A DNA stretch of 64,000 nucleotides. Source: CAVRQM01 sp963723455. GTDB taxonomy: Bacteria > Pseudomonadota > Alphaproteobacteria > Acetobacterales > Acetobacteraceae. Positions within the stretch are counted from its first letter, which is position 1; every line of letters starts with the position of its first letter. Positions 47,633-56,099 of the stretch are shown here, in pieces. The notes under the pieces were generated by a model. It did not search any database and had not been told where the DNA came from. It saw nothing but the letters and a program-made list of their open reading frames with translations. The DNA lies in contig CAVRQM010000004.1 of NCBI GenBank assembly GCA_963723455.1, forward strand, positions 248,001-312,000, written 5' to 3'. The position numbers and the translations under genes are program-made.

Positions 47633-48550
47633 TCAGGTCGCCAGAAGCTCGTGAGACCTTTTTGAAACTCGACTCGCCATCTCGTCCGCTTTCGATGCAA
47701 GGAGGCGAATGAGCGGCATCTCATTGGCCTTGTGATGCGCCATGACGAGATCGACGGTGGGAACGGTCCCTTTCAGCGGCCGGCTTACGACTGACCAGGG
47801 CAAGAGGTTCAACGCGTATATCGGGAGCAGCGCGAAGCCCCGGGTCGACGCAACCAGCGAGATTGCCATCGAGAGGTAGTCTGCCTCGCCAGTCGGAATC
47901 ACCTCGGTTCCAGAACTGTGGATGTAGTCTTGAATGATTGGCCGGAGCACGGGTGCCGTTTCCGAGATCCCAATGAATTTCTCGCCCGAGAGCTCGCTTA
48001 GAGCGATGACCTTTTGCGCACGGAACCTATGATCGCTCGGCATGATCGCCAGGAGCGGCTCCTTCCGCAGCACTCGGTACACCAGATCGTTCGCAGGCCT
48101 CTCCGGTCGGATGAAACCGACGTCGATCTTCCGTTGCGATACGGCATCGGCGATGTCCGGGGAGTGACCCGTGACAACCTTGATTTCGATGCGTGACAGC
48201 GCTTGGCGCAAGATGCGCATGGCCTCCGGGAGCCACTCTACATCTTCTCCCGACAGGAAACCCAGGGAGAGGTTTGCGCGCTCGGGGTGGGCGGCTCGGC
48301 GGGCCGCCTCTCCTGCCGCATCTGCTTGCGCCAGGCTCGACCGGGCGTGGTCGAGGAACGCCCGGCCGGCGGCGGTCAGCTCGATGCCGCGTGCGCTGCG
48401 GATCATGAGCTGGGCGCCGACCTCAATCTCCAGATCTCGGAGTTGCCTGCTCAGGGAGGGCTGCGCGGTGTGAAGCCTGCGCTCCGCCGCTACCGTGACG
48501 CTGCCCGCCTCGGCGACGGCGACGAAATAGCGAAGGTGACGAAGCTCCAC
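47633..48550 (-). CDS. LysR-family transcriptional regulator
   Basis: A 305-aa regulator. The N-terminal helix-turn-helix is standard (MELRHLRYFVAVAEAGSVTVAAERRLHTAQPSLSRQLRDLE, shown here in parts: LRYFVAVAEAGSVTVAAE and TAQPSLSRQLRDLE). The effector domain opens LSLGFLSGEDVEWLPEAMRIL and has typical periplasmic-fold blocks such as IDVGFIRPE. It is divergent from the adjacent SDR gene with 128 bases between starts, the usual arrangement for a LysR regulator and its target. No clear T-N11-A box could be fixed. Codon use is less GC-biased than in the surrounding core genes, in line with acquisition. Confidence 0.93.
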   Translation of the reverse strand: MELRHLRYFVAVAEAGSVTVAAERRLHTAQPSLSRQLRDLEIEVGAQLMIRSARGIELTAAGRAFLDHARSSLAQADAAGEAARRAAHPERANLSLGFLSGEDVEWLPEAMRILRQALSRIEIKVVTGHSPDIADAVSQRKIDVGFIRPERPANDLVYRVLRKEPLLAIMPSDHRFRAQKVIALSELSGEKFIGISETAPVLRPIIQDYIHSSGTEVIPTGEADYLSMAISLVASTRGFALLPIYALNLLPWSVVSRPLKGTVPTVDLVMAHHKANEMPLIRLLASKADEMASRVSKRSHELLAT

Positions 48551-48678
48551 GGCTTGTATCCCATGCCTCGCGAATATGCCCGGAACCTACAAAGTCTTTC
48601 TCTGCCGCGCCACAACGACCTAGCTCTGCAACCGACAAGGCTGGTCATCAGCCCAGTTGAGCATCAGTGGAGCGGAAC

Positions 48679-49425
48679 ATGGATAGTCCAGTCGTCTTGA
48701 TCACCGGCGCACTGACTGGCATCGGCCGTGCCGCTGCCCTTGCCTTCGCCCGAGATGGCAGTCGGATTGTGATCGCCGGACGGCATGCCGATGAAGGCGA
48801 GGCCCTCTCCCGAGAGCTACGTGGCCTCGGCGCAGAAGCCGAGTTCGTGGTCGCCGACGTCCGCCACGAGCAGGAGGTGCGAAAGCTGGTGGACCGAACG
48901 GTAGCGCGGTTCGGCCGCCTGGACGCGGCAGTCAACAACGCCGGCACCGAAGGCAGGCCTGGGCCGGTGATCGAGCAGACTGCGGAGACCTACGCCGCGA
49001 CCTTCGACACGAACGTTCTCGGTACGCTGCTCAGCATGAAACACGAGATGCGCGTCATGGAGGCACAGGGCGGCGGCAGCATCGTCAACGTCTCCTCCAC
49101 GTACGGGCACGAGGGCGCTGCTGGCGCCTCGGTTTACGTCGCGAGCAAGCACGCCGTCGAAGGCATGACGAAGTCCGCCGCGCTCGAAGGAGCCCCCTTC
49201 GGCGTGCGGGTCAATGCCGTGGCGCCCGGTCCGACCGAGACGGCGATGTTGAACCGGTTCACTGGTACGGCGGACCGCAAGGCGGCGCTGCTATCCGGCG
49301 TGCCGCTCGGGCGCATTGGCCAGCCCGACGAGATCGCCCATGCGGTCGTCTTCCTGGCCTCAAACAAGGCCTCGTTCGTCACTGGGCAGGTGCTGACCGC
49401 GGACGGCGGCAAAACGGCTGGCTAG
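48679..49425 (+). CDS. Short-chain dehydrogenase/reductase
   Basis: An NAD(P)-dependent SDR, 248 aa. The nucleotide motif is GALTGIGRAAA near residue 14, NNAG near 88, the catalytic Ser in VNVSSTYG and YVASK near 155. PGPTETAMLNRF and the C-terminal VTGQVLTADGGKTAG are classic. The Arg in GRHADEG after beta-2 suggests NADP. ATG 48679 has GGAG nine bases upstream. Probably controlled by the divergent LysR gene. Substrate unknown; neighbouring hydrolase and second SDR suggest a small catabolic or detoxification unit. Confidence 0.92.
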   Translation: MDSPVVLITGALTGIGRAAALAFARDGSRIVIAGRHADEGEALSRELRGLGAEAEFVVADVRHEQEVRKLVDRTVARFGRLDAAVNNAGTEGRPGPVIEQTAETYAATFDTNVLGTLLSMKHEMRVMEAQGGGSIVNVSSTYGHEGAAGASVYVASKHAVEGMTKSAALEGAPFGVRVNAVAPGPTETAMLNRFTGTADRKAALLSGVPLGRIGQPDEIAHAVVFLASNKASFVTGQVLTADGGKTAG

Positions 49426-49490
49426 GGACATCGTATGGCGAGCTTCCCGCACCGACTTGATGGCGCCGCCCCACCTCAAGGAAGAGAACG

Positions 49491-50321
49491 ATGCACACGC
49501 ATGACACCGCCCCAACCCAGTTCGTTGAAGCCAAGGGCACCCGGTTCGCCTATCGCCGCTTCGGTGAAGCTCACGGGGTGCCAATCGTAATGAACCAGCA
49601 TTTTCGCGGGACGATGGACTACTGGGACCCAGCCGTGACTGATGGGCTGGCGAAGAACCGGGAAGTCATCCTCTTCGACAACGCCGGGATCGGCAGCAGC
49701 TCGGGCAAGGTTCCCTCCAGCTTCCCGGAGATGGGCGCGAATGCGATCGCTTTCATCAGGGCGCTCGGCGTTACCGAGGCCGATATCCTGGGCTTCTCCA
49801 TCGGCGGCATGATCGCCCAGGAAATCGCCTTGCAGTCGCCCGACCTGGTACGCAAGCTGATTCTGGTTGGCACTGGTCCGCGCGGCGCTGATATGTCGAG
49901 CAGCAAGTCAGCAGAAATCTTTGCGGCGACATACGATCCGCCAGAGCATGTGTGGCTCGCGGTGCATTTCTCGCCATCCGCTACCGGGCGCGCGGCCGGG
50001 CTCGCTTTTCTAGAGCGCAAGCTACGGCGCGGCGATCGCGATCCGGAGGTTACGGAGCCGGCCGCCGCAGCACAGCGGGAGGCGATCGGAAAATATGTCG
50101 CTAACGGGAATGGCGCCTTCGACTTCCTGAGGAAGATCCGTCAGCCTACATTGATCGTGCAGGGTAGCAATGACGTCATCATCCCGACGATCAATTCCTA
50201 CATCATGCAGCAGCATATGCCGGACGCGGAGCTCGTGATCTATCCGGACTCGAACCACGGTTCATTCTACCAGTATCCAGAGCGTTTTCTGAAGCAAGCT
50301 CGTTCCTTTCTGGACGACTGA
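49491..50321 (+). CDS. Alpha/beta hydrolase
   Basis: A 276-aa hydrolase of the AB-hydrolase fold. The oxyanion region is NQHFRGTMDYWDP, the nucleophile elbow GFSIGGM near residue 102, the acid in GSNDVIIP near 228 and the catalytic His in DSNHGSFYQ near 256. Closest in look to haloperoxidase/lactone-hydrolase-like enzymes. No signal peptide, so cytoplasmic. AAGGAAGAGAACG precedes ATG 49491. Same strand as both SDR genes and probably co-transcribed. Confidence 0.91.
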   Translation: MHTHDTAPTQFVEAKGTRFAYRRFGEAHGVPIVMNQHFRGTMDYWDPAVTDGLAKNREVILFDNAGIGSSSGKVPSSFPEMGANAIAFIRALGVTEADILGFSIGGMIAQEIALQSPDLVRKLILVGTGPRGADMSSSKSAEIFAATYDPPEHVWLAVHFSPSATGRAAGLAFLERKLRRGDRDPEVTEPAAAAQREAIGKYVANGNGAFDFLRKIRQPTLIVQGSNDVIIPTINSYIMQQHMPDAELVIYPDSNHGSFYQYPERFLKQARSFLDD

Positions 50322-50437
50322 CGACGAAGCTGCAGCCGGACGGGAGAATCGCGAGCCTAGCGATGCATCCGCGATAGATGCCGGCTCGATGGCCGGTCCC
50401 TACGAGCCACCTCCGCCTAACCTGAGAGGATAACCCA

Positions 50438-51185
50438 GTGAAAAATCTTGCCGGAAAGACCGCTCTCGTCACAGGAGCCTCACGCGGGATAGGGCGTGCG
50501 TGCGCTCTCGCGCTTGCTCGCGACGGAGCACAGGTGCTGGTCCATTACGCACGAGGCTCCCAGGAGGCCGAGGCCGTCGCGGACGAGATCCGAAGACTTG
50601 ACGGCCGGGCCGAACTCGATCGCGGCCGATCTCATGCAGCCCGACGCACCGCATGCACTCGCGAAACGGGTCCGCGATATCGTCGGCGACCGCCTCGACA
50701 TCCTCGTTGCCAACGCAGGCATCTCGAAGGCGTCGTCAATCGAGGACACGACCGTAGAGGATTTTGACGATCTGTTCGCGGTCAACGTTCGGGCGCCCTT
50801 CTTCCTCGTCCAACAGCTGCTTCCAATCCTGGGCAGCGGCAGCAGCGTCATCCTTCTCTCGTCGTTGGCCGCGCACGCTTCGGTCGGTACTCTTTCGGCG
50901 TATGCTGCAACGAAGGGGGCTGTCGACACGCTCGTTAAACACTTCGCCTTTGCGCTCGGCGAGCGTGGCGTCCGTGTCAACGCCGTGGCGCCCGGCGTGG
51001 TTGAAACCGATATGTCGAGTTTCACAAAAACAGACGCAGGCCGCGATGCCACTCTCGGAATGCAAGCTCTGAAACGCGTAGCACAGCCGGACGACATCGC
51101 CAGCGTAGTCGCCTTCCTCGCTTCTGACGAAGCGCGCTGGATCACCGGCGACACCATTCGGGTCGATGGCGGCTCGAAGCTTTGA
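50438..51185 (+). pseudogene. Short-chain dehydrogenase/reductase, one frameshift
   Basis: About 248 aa after correction. ATG 50438 after AGAGGATAACCC gives LAGKTALVTGASRGIGRACALALARDG, the coenzyme motif. Near 50610 the frame changes; the remainder reads SIAADLMQPDAPHALA, LDILVANAGIS, ILLSSLAAHASVGTLSAYAATKGAVD with the catalytic Ser and YxxxK, APGVVETDM and WITGDTIRVDGGSKL. One base gained or two lost in GGCCGGGCCG accounts for the break. All catalytic residues survive. It follows the hydrolase in the inserted segment. Its stop overlaps the start of a truncated DUF3237 gene. Confidence 0.85.
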
Positions 51186-51463
51186 GAGAAGCATCCTTGG
51201 CCCTGGACGTCAGGCTCGTCCTGCAGACACCTGACGGTGTGATGATCGGCATGGCTTATCGCGGGCTTCGCCATGAGCCGCGCGACGCCTTGGAACGCAT
51301 CGAGAAGGGAGAAACTGTCGATCCGTCCAGCAACTACTTCCGCATCACGCCATACTTCGAGACAGCCGCACCGCGGTATGACTGGCTCAGCCGCGTCGTG
51401 TCGGTTGGCCTTGGTCATCGTCAAACCGCTGGGCCAGTCTACAGCATCTTCGAGGTTCTGTGA
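51182..51463 (+). pseudogene. C-terminal fragment of a DUF3237 protein
   Basis: An open frame of 93 codons that matches only the second half of the DUF3237 family: LVLQTPDGVMIGMAYRG, SNYFRITPYFETAAPRYDWLSR, VVSVGLGHR and a final VYSIFEVL. The first half, including the conserved glycine-rich GG-GP-G region, is absent. The frame begins by a TTG overlapping the SDR stop, so the fragment appears to have been joined to the SDR gene by a deletion. Function of DUF3237 is unknown. Probably non-functional. Confidence 0.7.
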
Positions 51464-51571
51464 GCCGCGACTCGGGGATCGGCGCCGCCGCGGGTGATTC
51501 GATCTGATGTGAAAAATGCTCCGCCGTCTCCCGACTGCGAGCGGATCAACCGGCCATCAACGGAGCATGAC

Positions 51572-51973
51572 ATGCCGAAGACCACGCCCGAACAGAACAG
51601 GAGGGCCGTCCTGGAGGCCTTCGATACTCTGTTCAACAAGCGCGACTATGCTGCGGCCGAGCAATTCTGGTCCCCGGACTATATTCAGCACAGCGCCCAT
51701 ATCGCACCTGGGCGCACCGGCCTCTTCAATCTCGTCCGCTCGCTGCCGAGCACCGGGCGCTACGAGAACCAGCTTGTTGTCGCCGAGGGCGACTACGTGA
51801 TTGCTCACGGACGCTTCTCAGGCAGCGGCCGTCCCGCCGCCTGGATTGCGGCCGATATCGTTCGCTTTGAGGACGGAAAGCTCGCCGAACACTGGGATGT
51901 CCTGCAGGACGAAGCCACGCAAGCCGAATCCTTGAGCGGATTGCCGATGTTTGGAAGCGGATTTCCAGCGTAG
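51572..51973 (+). CDS. SnoaL-like/NTF2-fold protein
   Basis: A 133-aa member of the SnoaL-like group (PF07366/PF12680). It reads RRAVLEAFDTLFNKRDYAAAEQFWSPDYIQHSAHI, then VVAEGDYVIAHGRFSG, WIAADIVRFEDGKLAEHWDVLQDEA. The HWDV(L/I)Q end block is typical of small NTF2-like hydrolase/cyclase-fold proteins often near SDR genes. ATG 51572 follows CGGAGCATGAC and was preferred to the start 26 codons upstream. Last intact gene of the inserted segment. Confidence 0.88.
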   Translation: MPKTTPEQNRRAVLEAFDTLFNKRDYAAAEQFWSPDYIQHSAHIAPGRTGLFNLVRSLPSTGRYENQLVVAEGDYVIAHGRFSGSGRPAAWIAADIVRFEDGKLAEHWDVLQDEATQAESLSGLPMFGSGFPA

Positions 51974-52797
51974 TCGTCGTTTGGGGAAGGTCCGGTCGAC
52001 ATTTCCTGATCAGGTCGGAGCGCCGTCGCATGGCAAGCTGGTCGGCAGAGTGCGTGAGTGGGTGCAGTTCCGGATGGTGCGGCCTGGCGCTGTGGTCCGG
52101 AGCCTTGGTTCGGACGGACTCCGCCTGTCAGGCGCCCAGCAGGCGGCGGCGCACGATCGGCCAGCGCGCAGGTCACCAACAGCCGGTGCGCGTTCTTGTC
52201 CAGCCCGCGGTAGCAAATCTTCACGAAGCCGAACACCCGCTTGATCACCCCGAAGCAGCGCTCGACCTTTGCGTTGCCAGGCTTGGGGTAGAACGGCTCG
52301 ATCACGGCGCAGAACTCCCGCCACGGCACCGCCGTCTCCATTTCGGCAGGGAACGCCGCCCGGCGCGTCGTCTTGCCGTAGCGGTCAAACCCAGCCGTCG
52401 GCAATGTCGCCTGACGCATCGCTGCAACCCATGCGAGCGCCGGCAAGGCCTCCGGCCTCGGTCTGGCAAACGGGGCGGCTCCCAACCAGGGTTTCCTGTT
52501 CCGGCTGCGTCTGCCTGCGGCCGGGTTTTTGAAGTGGCGCTTCCGGGCCGGGGCCAGCTTCGATGGGGCGAACGGCGCGCTGGCACCCCTGAACCCGCCG
52601 GCGCTGCTGGCCTATCCCGGACGCGCCTCGTTCGGCGTTACCTGTTGCGGCGGTGCGTCCGACATCTGCGGCGGCTTCGGCGACAACAACATCTCGGGAA
52701 TCGGCACGGCGTTCAAGTGCGTGCCGTGGACCGCCCGCGCTTCCCAATCCAGGCCGGGGAGTTCTAGAACGCGCGCTTCGCGCATCCCGGGAACCCG
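51974..52797. other. Non-coding remainder at the right edge of the insertion
   Basis: Apart from the transposase remnant (52120-52420), this 800-base stretch has no convincing gene. A plus-strand frame at 52529-52801 is open but resembles no family. The right junction of the insertion with ancestral DNA must lie between the transposase remnant and secG; no target-site duplication was identified. Confidence 0.4.
52099..52496 (-). mobile_element. Internally deleted IS5-family element remnant
   Basis: On the minus strand, from ATG 52419, the translation starts like an IS5-family transposase (MRQATLPTAGFDRYGKTTRR, VPWREFCAVIEPFYPKPGN), then jumps without a frame change into the family C-terminus (KVERCFGVIKRVFGFVKICYRGL, KNAHRLLVTCALA). 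The DDE catalytic core between them is missing, so it cannot make active transposase. Candidate imperfect terminal repeats with a shared GGTTsGGA core lie at 52099-52118 and 52477-52496; these limits are tentative. It marks the right side of the segment inserted between tpiA and secG. Confidence 0.7.
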
Positions 52798-53187
52798 ATG
52801 ACCTCCGTCCTGCTGATCCTGCATCTGTTCGTGACCCTGGCGCTGATCGGCGTCGTGCTGATCCAGCGCAGCGAGGGCGGCGGGCTGGGGATCGGCTCGT
52901 CGCAAGGCATGGGCGCGTTCATGAGCGGGCGGGGCACCGCCAACCTGCTGACCCGCACCACGGCGATCCTGGGCGGCCTGTTCTTCGCCATCTCGCTGGC
53001 GCTGGCGCTGCTCAACCGCGGCACCGGCGGCGTCGGGCGGACCAGCATCCTGGACACCCCACCGGCCGCCAGCGCGCCGGCTGCCAGCGCCCCCCGCACC
53101 GGCGCGCCCGCCCTGACGCCCGGCCATACCCCCGCGCTGCCGGCGCTGCCCGCCCGGCCGCCCGCGCCGGCGGTGCCGACCAACTGA
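52798..53187 (+). CDS. secG: Preprotein translocase subunit SecG
   Basis: Small subunit of the SecYEG channel, 129 aa. Two membrane helices: LLILHLFVTLALIGVVLIQ and TTAILGGLFFAISLALALL, joined by the conserved loop RSEGGGLGIGSSQGMGAFMSGRGTANLLTR. The C-terminal 50 residues are Ala/Pro-rich and variable in length across alphaproteobacteria. ATG 52798. Followed by pyrG 43 bases later. Confidence 0.95.
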   Translation: MTSVLLILHLFVTLALIGVVLIQRSEGGGLGIGSSQGMGAFMSGRGTANLLTRTTAILGGLFFAISLALALLNRGTGGVGRTSILDTPPAASAPAASAPRTGAPALTPGHTPALPALPARPPAPAVPTN

Positions 53188-53230
53188 GGCGGCTTTCGCG
53201 CAACTCGGCGGCGCTGTAGTCTGACGGTCC

Positions 53231-54877
53231 ATGACGCGGTTCGTCTTCATCACCGGCGGCGTGGTCTCCTCGCTTGGCAAGGGCATCGCGTCGGCCGCGC
53301 TCGGCGCGCTGCTGCAGGCGCGCGGCTATTCGGTGCGGCTGCGCAAGCTGGACCCGTACCTGAACGTCGATCCGGGGACGATGAGCCCGTACCAGCACGG
53401 CGAGGTGTTCGTCACCGATGACGGGGCGGAGACCGACCTCGATCTCGGCCACTACGAGCGGTTCACCGGCGTCCCGGCGACCCGCGCCGACAACGCCACC
53501 ACCGGGCGCATCTACTCCGAGGTGATCGCCCGCGAGCGGCGCGGCGACTATCTGGGCGCCACCGTGCAGGTGATCCCGCACATCACCGACGCGATCCGCG
53601 AGGCGATCGTGGGCGAGGCCAACGACGCCGCCGGCAATCCGGTGGATTTTGCGTTGATCGAGATCGGCGGGACGGTGGGCGACATCGAGAGCCTGCCGTT
53701 CCTGGAGGCGATCCGCCAGCTCGGCAACGAGCTTGGCCCCGAGCGCGCGATGTTCGTGCACCTGACCCTGGTGCCGTACATTCCCTCGGCCGGCGAGCTG
53801 AAGACCAAGCCGACGCAGCATTCCGTCAAGGAGCTGCAGGTCGCCGGCATCCAGCCGCACATGCTGCTGTGCCGCTGCGACCGGCCGATCCCCGACGGCG
53901 AGCGGCGCAAGATCGCGCTGTTCTGCAATGTCCGGCCAGAGGCGGTGATCGCGGCGCTGGACGTGGACACGATCTATGCCGTGCCGATCCGCTACCATGA
54001 GGAGGGGATGGACCGCGAGGTGCTGCGCCATTTCGCGCTGCCCCACGACACGCCCCCCGACCTGCGCGCCTGGCGGCGCATCATCGAGACGGTGCGCGCG
54101 CCGGAGGGCGAAGTGCGCATCGCCGTGGTCGGCAAGTACACCGCCCTGCCGGACAGCTACAAGTCGCTGGCCGAGGCGCTGGCGCATGGCGGCATCGCCA
54201 ACGGCGTGCGGGTGCGGCTGGACTGGGTGGACAGCCAGGTGTTCGAGCACGCCGACGCGGTGGCGCGGCTGGAGGAGGTGCATGGCATCCTGGTGCCCGG
54301 CGGCTTCGGCGAGCGCGGCACCGAGGGCAAGATCGAGGCGGTGCGCTTCGCCCGCGAGCACGCGGTGCCGTTCCTGGGCATCTGCTTCGGCATGCAGATG
54401 GCGGTGATCGAGACCGCACGCCACCTGGCCGGCATCGAGGGCGCCAGCAGCACCGAGTTCGGGCCGTGTCCCGAGCCGGTGGTCGGGCTGCTGACGGAAT
54501 GGGCGCGCGGCAACGAGATCGAGCGGCGGCAGGCCAACGGCGAACTCGGCGGCACCATGCGGCTGGGCGCCTATCCGGCGATGCTGGCGCCAAATTCGCT
54601 GGTGCGCTCGCTATACGGGGGCGCCGCCGAGATCCACGAACGCCACCGACATCGCTACGAGGTGAACGTGCGCTATCGCGAACGGCTGGAGGATGCGGGG
54701 CTGCGGTTTTCCGGCATGTCGCCGGACGGCGTGCTGCCGGAGATCATCGAGTTCCCCGGCCATCCCTGGTTCGTCGGCGTGCAGTATCACCCGGAGCTGA
54801 AATCCAAGCCGCTGGACCCGCATCCGCTGTTCCGCGGCTTCATCGCCGCGGCGGTCAGGCAGGCCCGACTTGTCTAG
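53231..54877 (+). CDS. pyrG: CTP synthase
   Basis: Converts UTP to CTP with glutamine-derived ammonia. The protein is 548 aa, normal. The synthase domain starts FVFITGGVVSSLGKGIASAALGALL with the P-loop, then LDPYLNVDPGTMSPYQHGEVFVTDDGAETDLDLGHYERF. The class I amidotransferase domain has the Cys nucleophile in GICFGMQMA near residue 383 and the His/Glu pair in YHPELKSKP near 520. ATG 53231. The end of the gene runs into a short tandem repeat shared with the start of the kdsA region. Confidence 0.97.
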   Translation: MTRFVFITGGVVSSLGKGIASAALGALLQARGYSVRLRKLDPYLNVDPGTMSPYQHGEVFVTDDGAETDLDLGHYERFTGVPATRADNATTGRIYSEVIARERRGDYLGATVQVIPHITDAIREAIVGEANDAAGNPVDFALIEIGGTVGDIESLPFLEAIRQLGNELGPERAMFVHLTLVPYIPSAGELKTKPTQHSVKELQVAGIQPHMLLCRCDRPIPDGERRKIALFCNVRPEAVIAALDVDTIYAVPIRYHEEGMDREVLRHFALPHDTPPDLRAWRRIIETVRAPEGEVRIAVVGKYTALPDSYKSLAEALAHGGIANGVRVRLDWVDSQVFEHADAVARLEEVHGILVPGGFGERGTEGKIEAVRFAREHAVPFLGICFGMQMAVIETARHLAGIEGASSTEFGPCPEPVVGLLTEWARGNEIERRQANGELGGTMRLGAYPAMLAPNSLVRSLYGGAAEIHERHRHRYEVNVRYRERLEDAGLRFSGMSPDGVLPEIIEFPGHPWFVGVQYHPELKSKPLDPHPLFRGFIAAAVRQARLV

Positions 54878-54920
54878 GCCCGACCTGTCGAGGCCCGACT
54901 TGTCGAGGCCCGATCTGCCT
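54863..54920 (+). repeat. 15-bp tandem repeat at the pyrG-kdsA junction
   Basis: The unit AGGCCCGACTTGTCG is repeated almost four times (third-position changes only at C/T and one at G/T). The pyrG stop TAG lies in the first unit. If kdsA began at TTG 54870 the repeats would encode SRPDL repeats; with the preferred start they are intergenic. Confidence 0.8.
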
Positions 54921-54932
54921 GAGCCGGCTCGG

Positions 54933-55766
54933 GTGGTCCGCGTCGGCGGCATCGCCATCGGCAACGGGTTGCCGTTCGTGCTGATCGCCGGCCCGTGCCA
55001 GATCGAAAGCCTGGATCACGCGATGGAGGTGGCGGCGGCGCTCGACGAGATCTCGGCGGCGACGGGCGTGCCGGTGATCTACAAGAGCAGCTACGACAAG
55101 GCCAACCGCACCAGCGCGGGTGCCGCGCGCGGCGTCGGCATGGCGGCGGGGCTGGAGATCCTCGCACAGGTGCGCGAGCGGTTCGCCATGCCGGTGCTGA
55201 CCGACGTGCACCTGCCCGGGCATTGCGCGCCGGCCGCCGCCGCAGTGGACGTGCTGCAGATCCCCGCGTTCCTGTGCCGCCAGACCGACCTGCTGGTTGC
55301 CGCCGGCGAGACCGGGGCGGCGATCAACGTCAAGAAGGGCCAGTTCCTGGCGCCGTGGGACATGGTCAACGTGGCGGCCAAGATCGCGGGCACCGGCAAC
55401 GAGCGCATCCTGCTGTGCGAGCGCGGCGCATCATTCGGCTACAACACGCTGGTCAGCGACTTCCGCGCCCTGCCGATCATGGCGCGGACCGGCTATCCGG
55501 TAGTGTTCGACGCCACCCACAGCACGCAGCAGCCGGGCGGGCAGGGCGGCTCGTCCGGCGGCGAGCGGGAGTTCGCGCCGGTGCTGGCGCGCGCGGCGGT
55601 GGCGGTCGGCGTGGCGTCGGTGTTCATCGAGTGCCACCCGGACCCGGACCACGCCCCCAGCGACGGTGCGACGATGATCCCGCTGCGGCAGATGGGCGCG
55701 CTGGTCGTCCGGCTGGCGGCTTTCGACCGACTGGCGAAGGCTGACCCCGCCCGCTCCGGTCCGTAG
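54933..55766 (+). CDS. kdsA: 3-deoxy-8-phosphooctulonate (KDO-8-P) synthase
   Basis: Condenses phosphoenolpyruvate with arabinose 5-phosphate to make KDO-8-P for lipopolysaccharide. The motifs are VLIAGPCQIES, YKSSYDKANRTS, VLTDVHLPGHCAPAAA, DVLQIPAFLCRQTDLL, AAINVKKGQFLAPWDM, LCERGASFGYNTLVSDF, VVFDATHSTQQPGG and FIECHPDPDHAPSDG. GTG 54933 is preferred: it gives 277 aa, close to other KdsA proteins, and begins right at the conserved VRVGGIAIGNGLPF. A TTG at 54870 overlapping the pyrG stop is the alternative (298 aa). Same operon as secG and pyrG. Confidence 0.94.
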   Translation: MVRVGGIAIGNGLPFVLIAGPCQIESLDHAMEVAAALDEISAATGVPVIYKSSYDKANRTSAGAARGVGMAAGLEILAQVRERFAMPVLTDVHLPGHCAPAAAAVDVLQIPAFLCRQTDLLVAAGETGAAINVKKGQFLAPWDMVNVAAKIAGTGNERILLCERGASFGYNTLVSDFRALPIMARTGYPVVFDATHSTQQPGGQGGSSGGEREFAPVLARAAVAVGVASVFIECHPDPDHAPSDGATMIPLRQMGALVVRLAAFDRLAKADPARSGP

Positions 55767-55812
55767 CACAGCGGAGCGGGGGCGGGCGGGGCGGCCCCGG
55801 AGCGGGGGCGGG
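55746..55812. terminator. GC-rich inverted and direct repeats after kdsA
   Basis: The end of kdsA (CCCGCCCGCTCCG, 55746-55758) can pair with CGGAGCGGGGGCGGG at 55772-55786, making a long stem. The latter 15-mer recurs at 55798-55812. The structure sits between convergent genes and could stop transcription from both, though no T-run follows. Confidence 0.45.
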
Positions 55813-55826
55813 CCGGGCGGCCCGGA

Positions 55827-56099
55827 TCAGACGAAGATCTTGTAGGGCGTCACGCTGCCGTCGGCGCCGCGCACCGCGAACTCGGCGCCGTTCTCCGCCT
55901 CGGCGATCAGCGCCTCATACAGCCGCAGCGCGTTGCGAAGCACCTCGGCGTAGGACGCCGCCTCGGTCTTGTCCTTCAGCAGCTGCAGCCGCTGCATCGC
56001 CTGCGGCGGCATCTCCAGCTGGACCCGCGTGGTGCCGCGCGCGTCCTCGGGGCCGCAGCGGGTGCGGCGGCCCCGGCCAGCGCTGTCCCGGTCGATCAC
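55827..56099 (-). CDS. Putative ribbon-helix-helix protein
   Basis: A 90-aa protein with an Arg-rich start, then TTRVQLEMPPQAMQRLQLLKDKTEAASYAEVLRNALRLYEALI, the shape of a ribbon-helix-helix DNA-binding domain (strand, helix, turn, helix). A short C-terminal part ends VTPYKIFV. GTG start at 56099 overlaps the stop of the upstream membrane-protein gene (GTGA). The likely role is local regulation, but no operator is apparent; a toxin partner is not evident. Confidence 0.65.
   Translation of the reverse strand: MIDRDSAGRGRRTRCGPEDARGTTRVQLEMPPQAMQRLQLLKDKTEAASYAEVLRNALRLYEALIAEAENGAEFAVRGADGSVTPYKIFV

Noticed and set aside
52529..52801. A 90-codon plus-strand frame before secG
   Set aside because: It overlaps the start of secG, lacks a plausible ribosome site and resembles no family I know.
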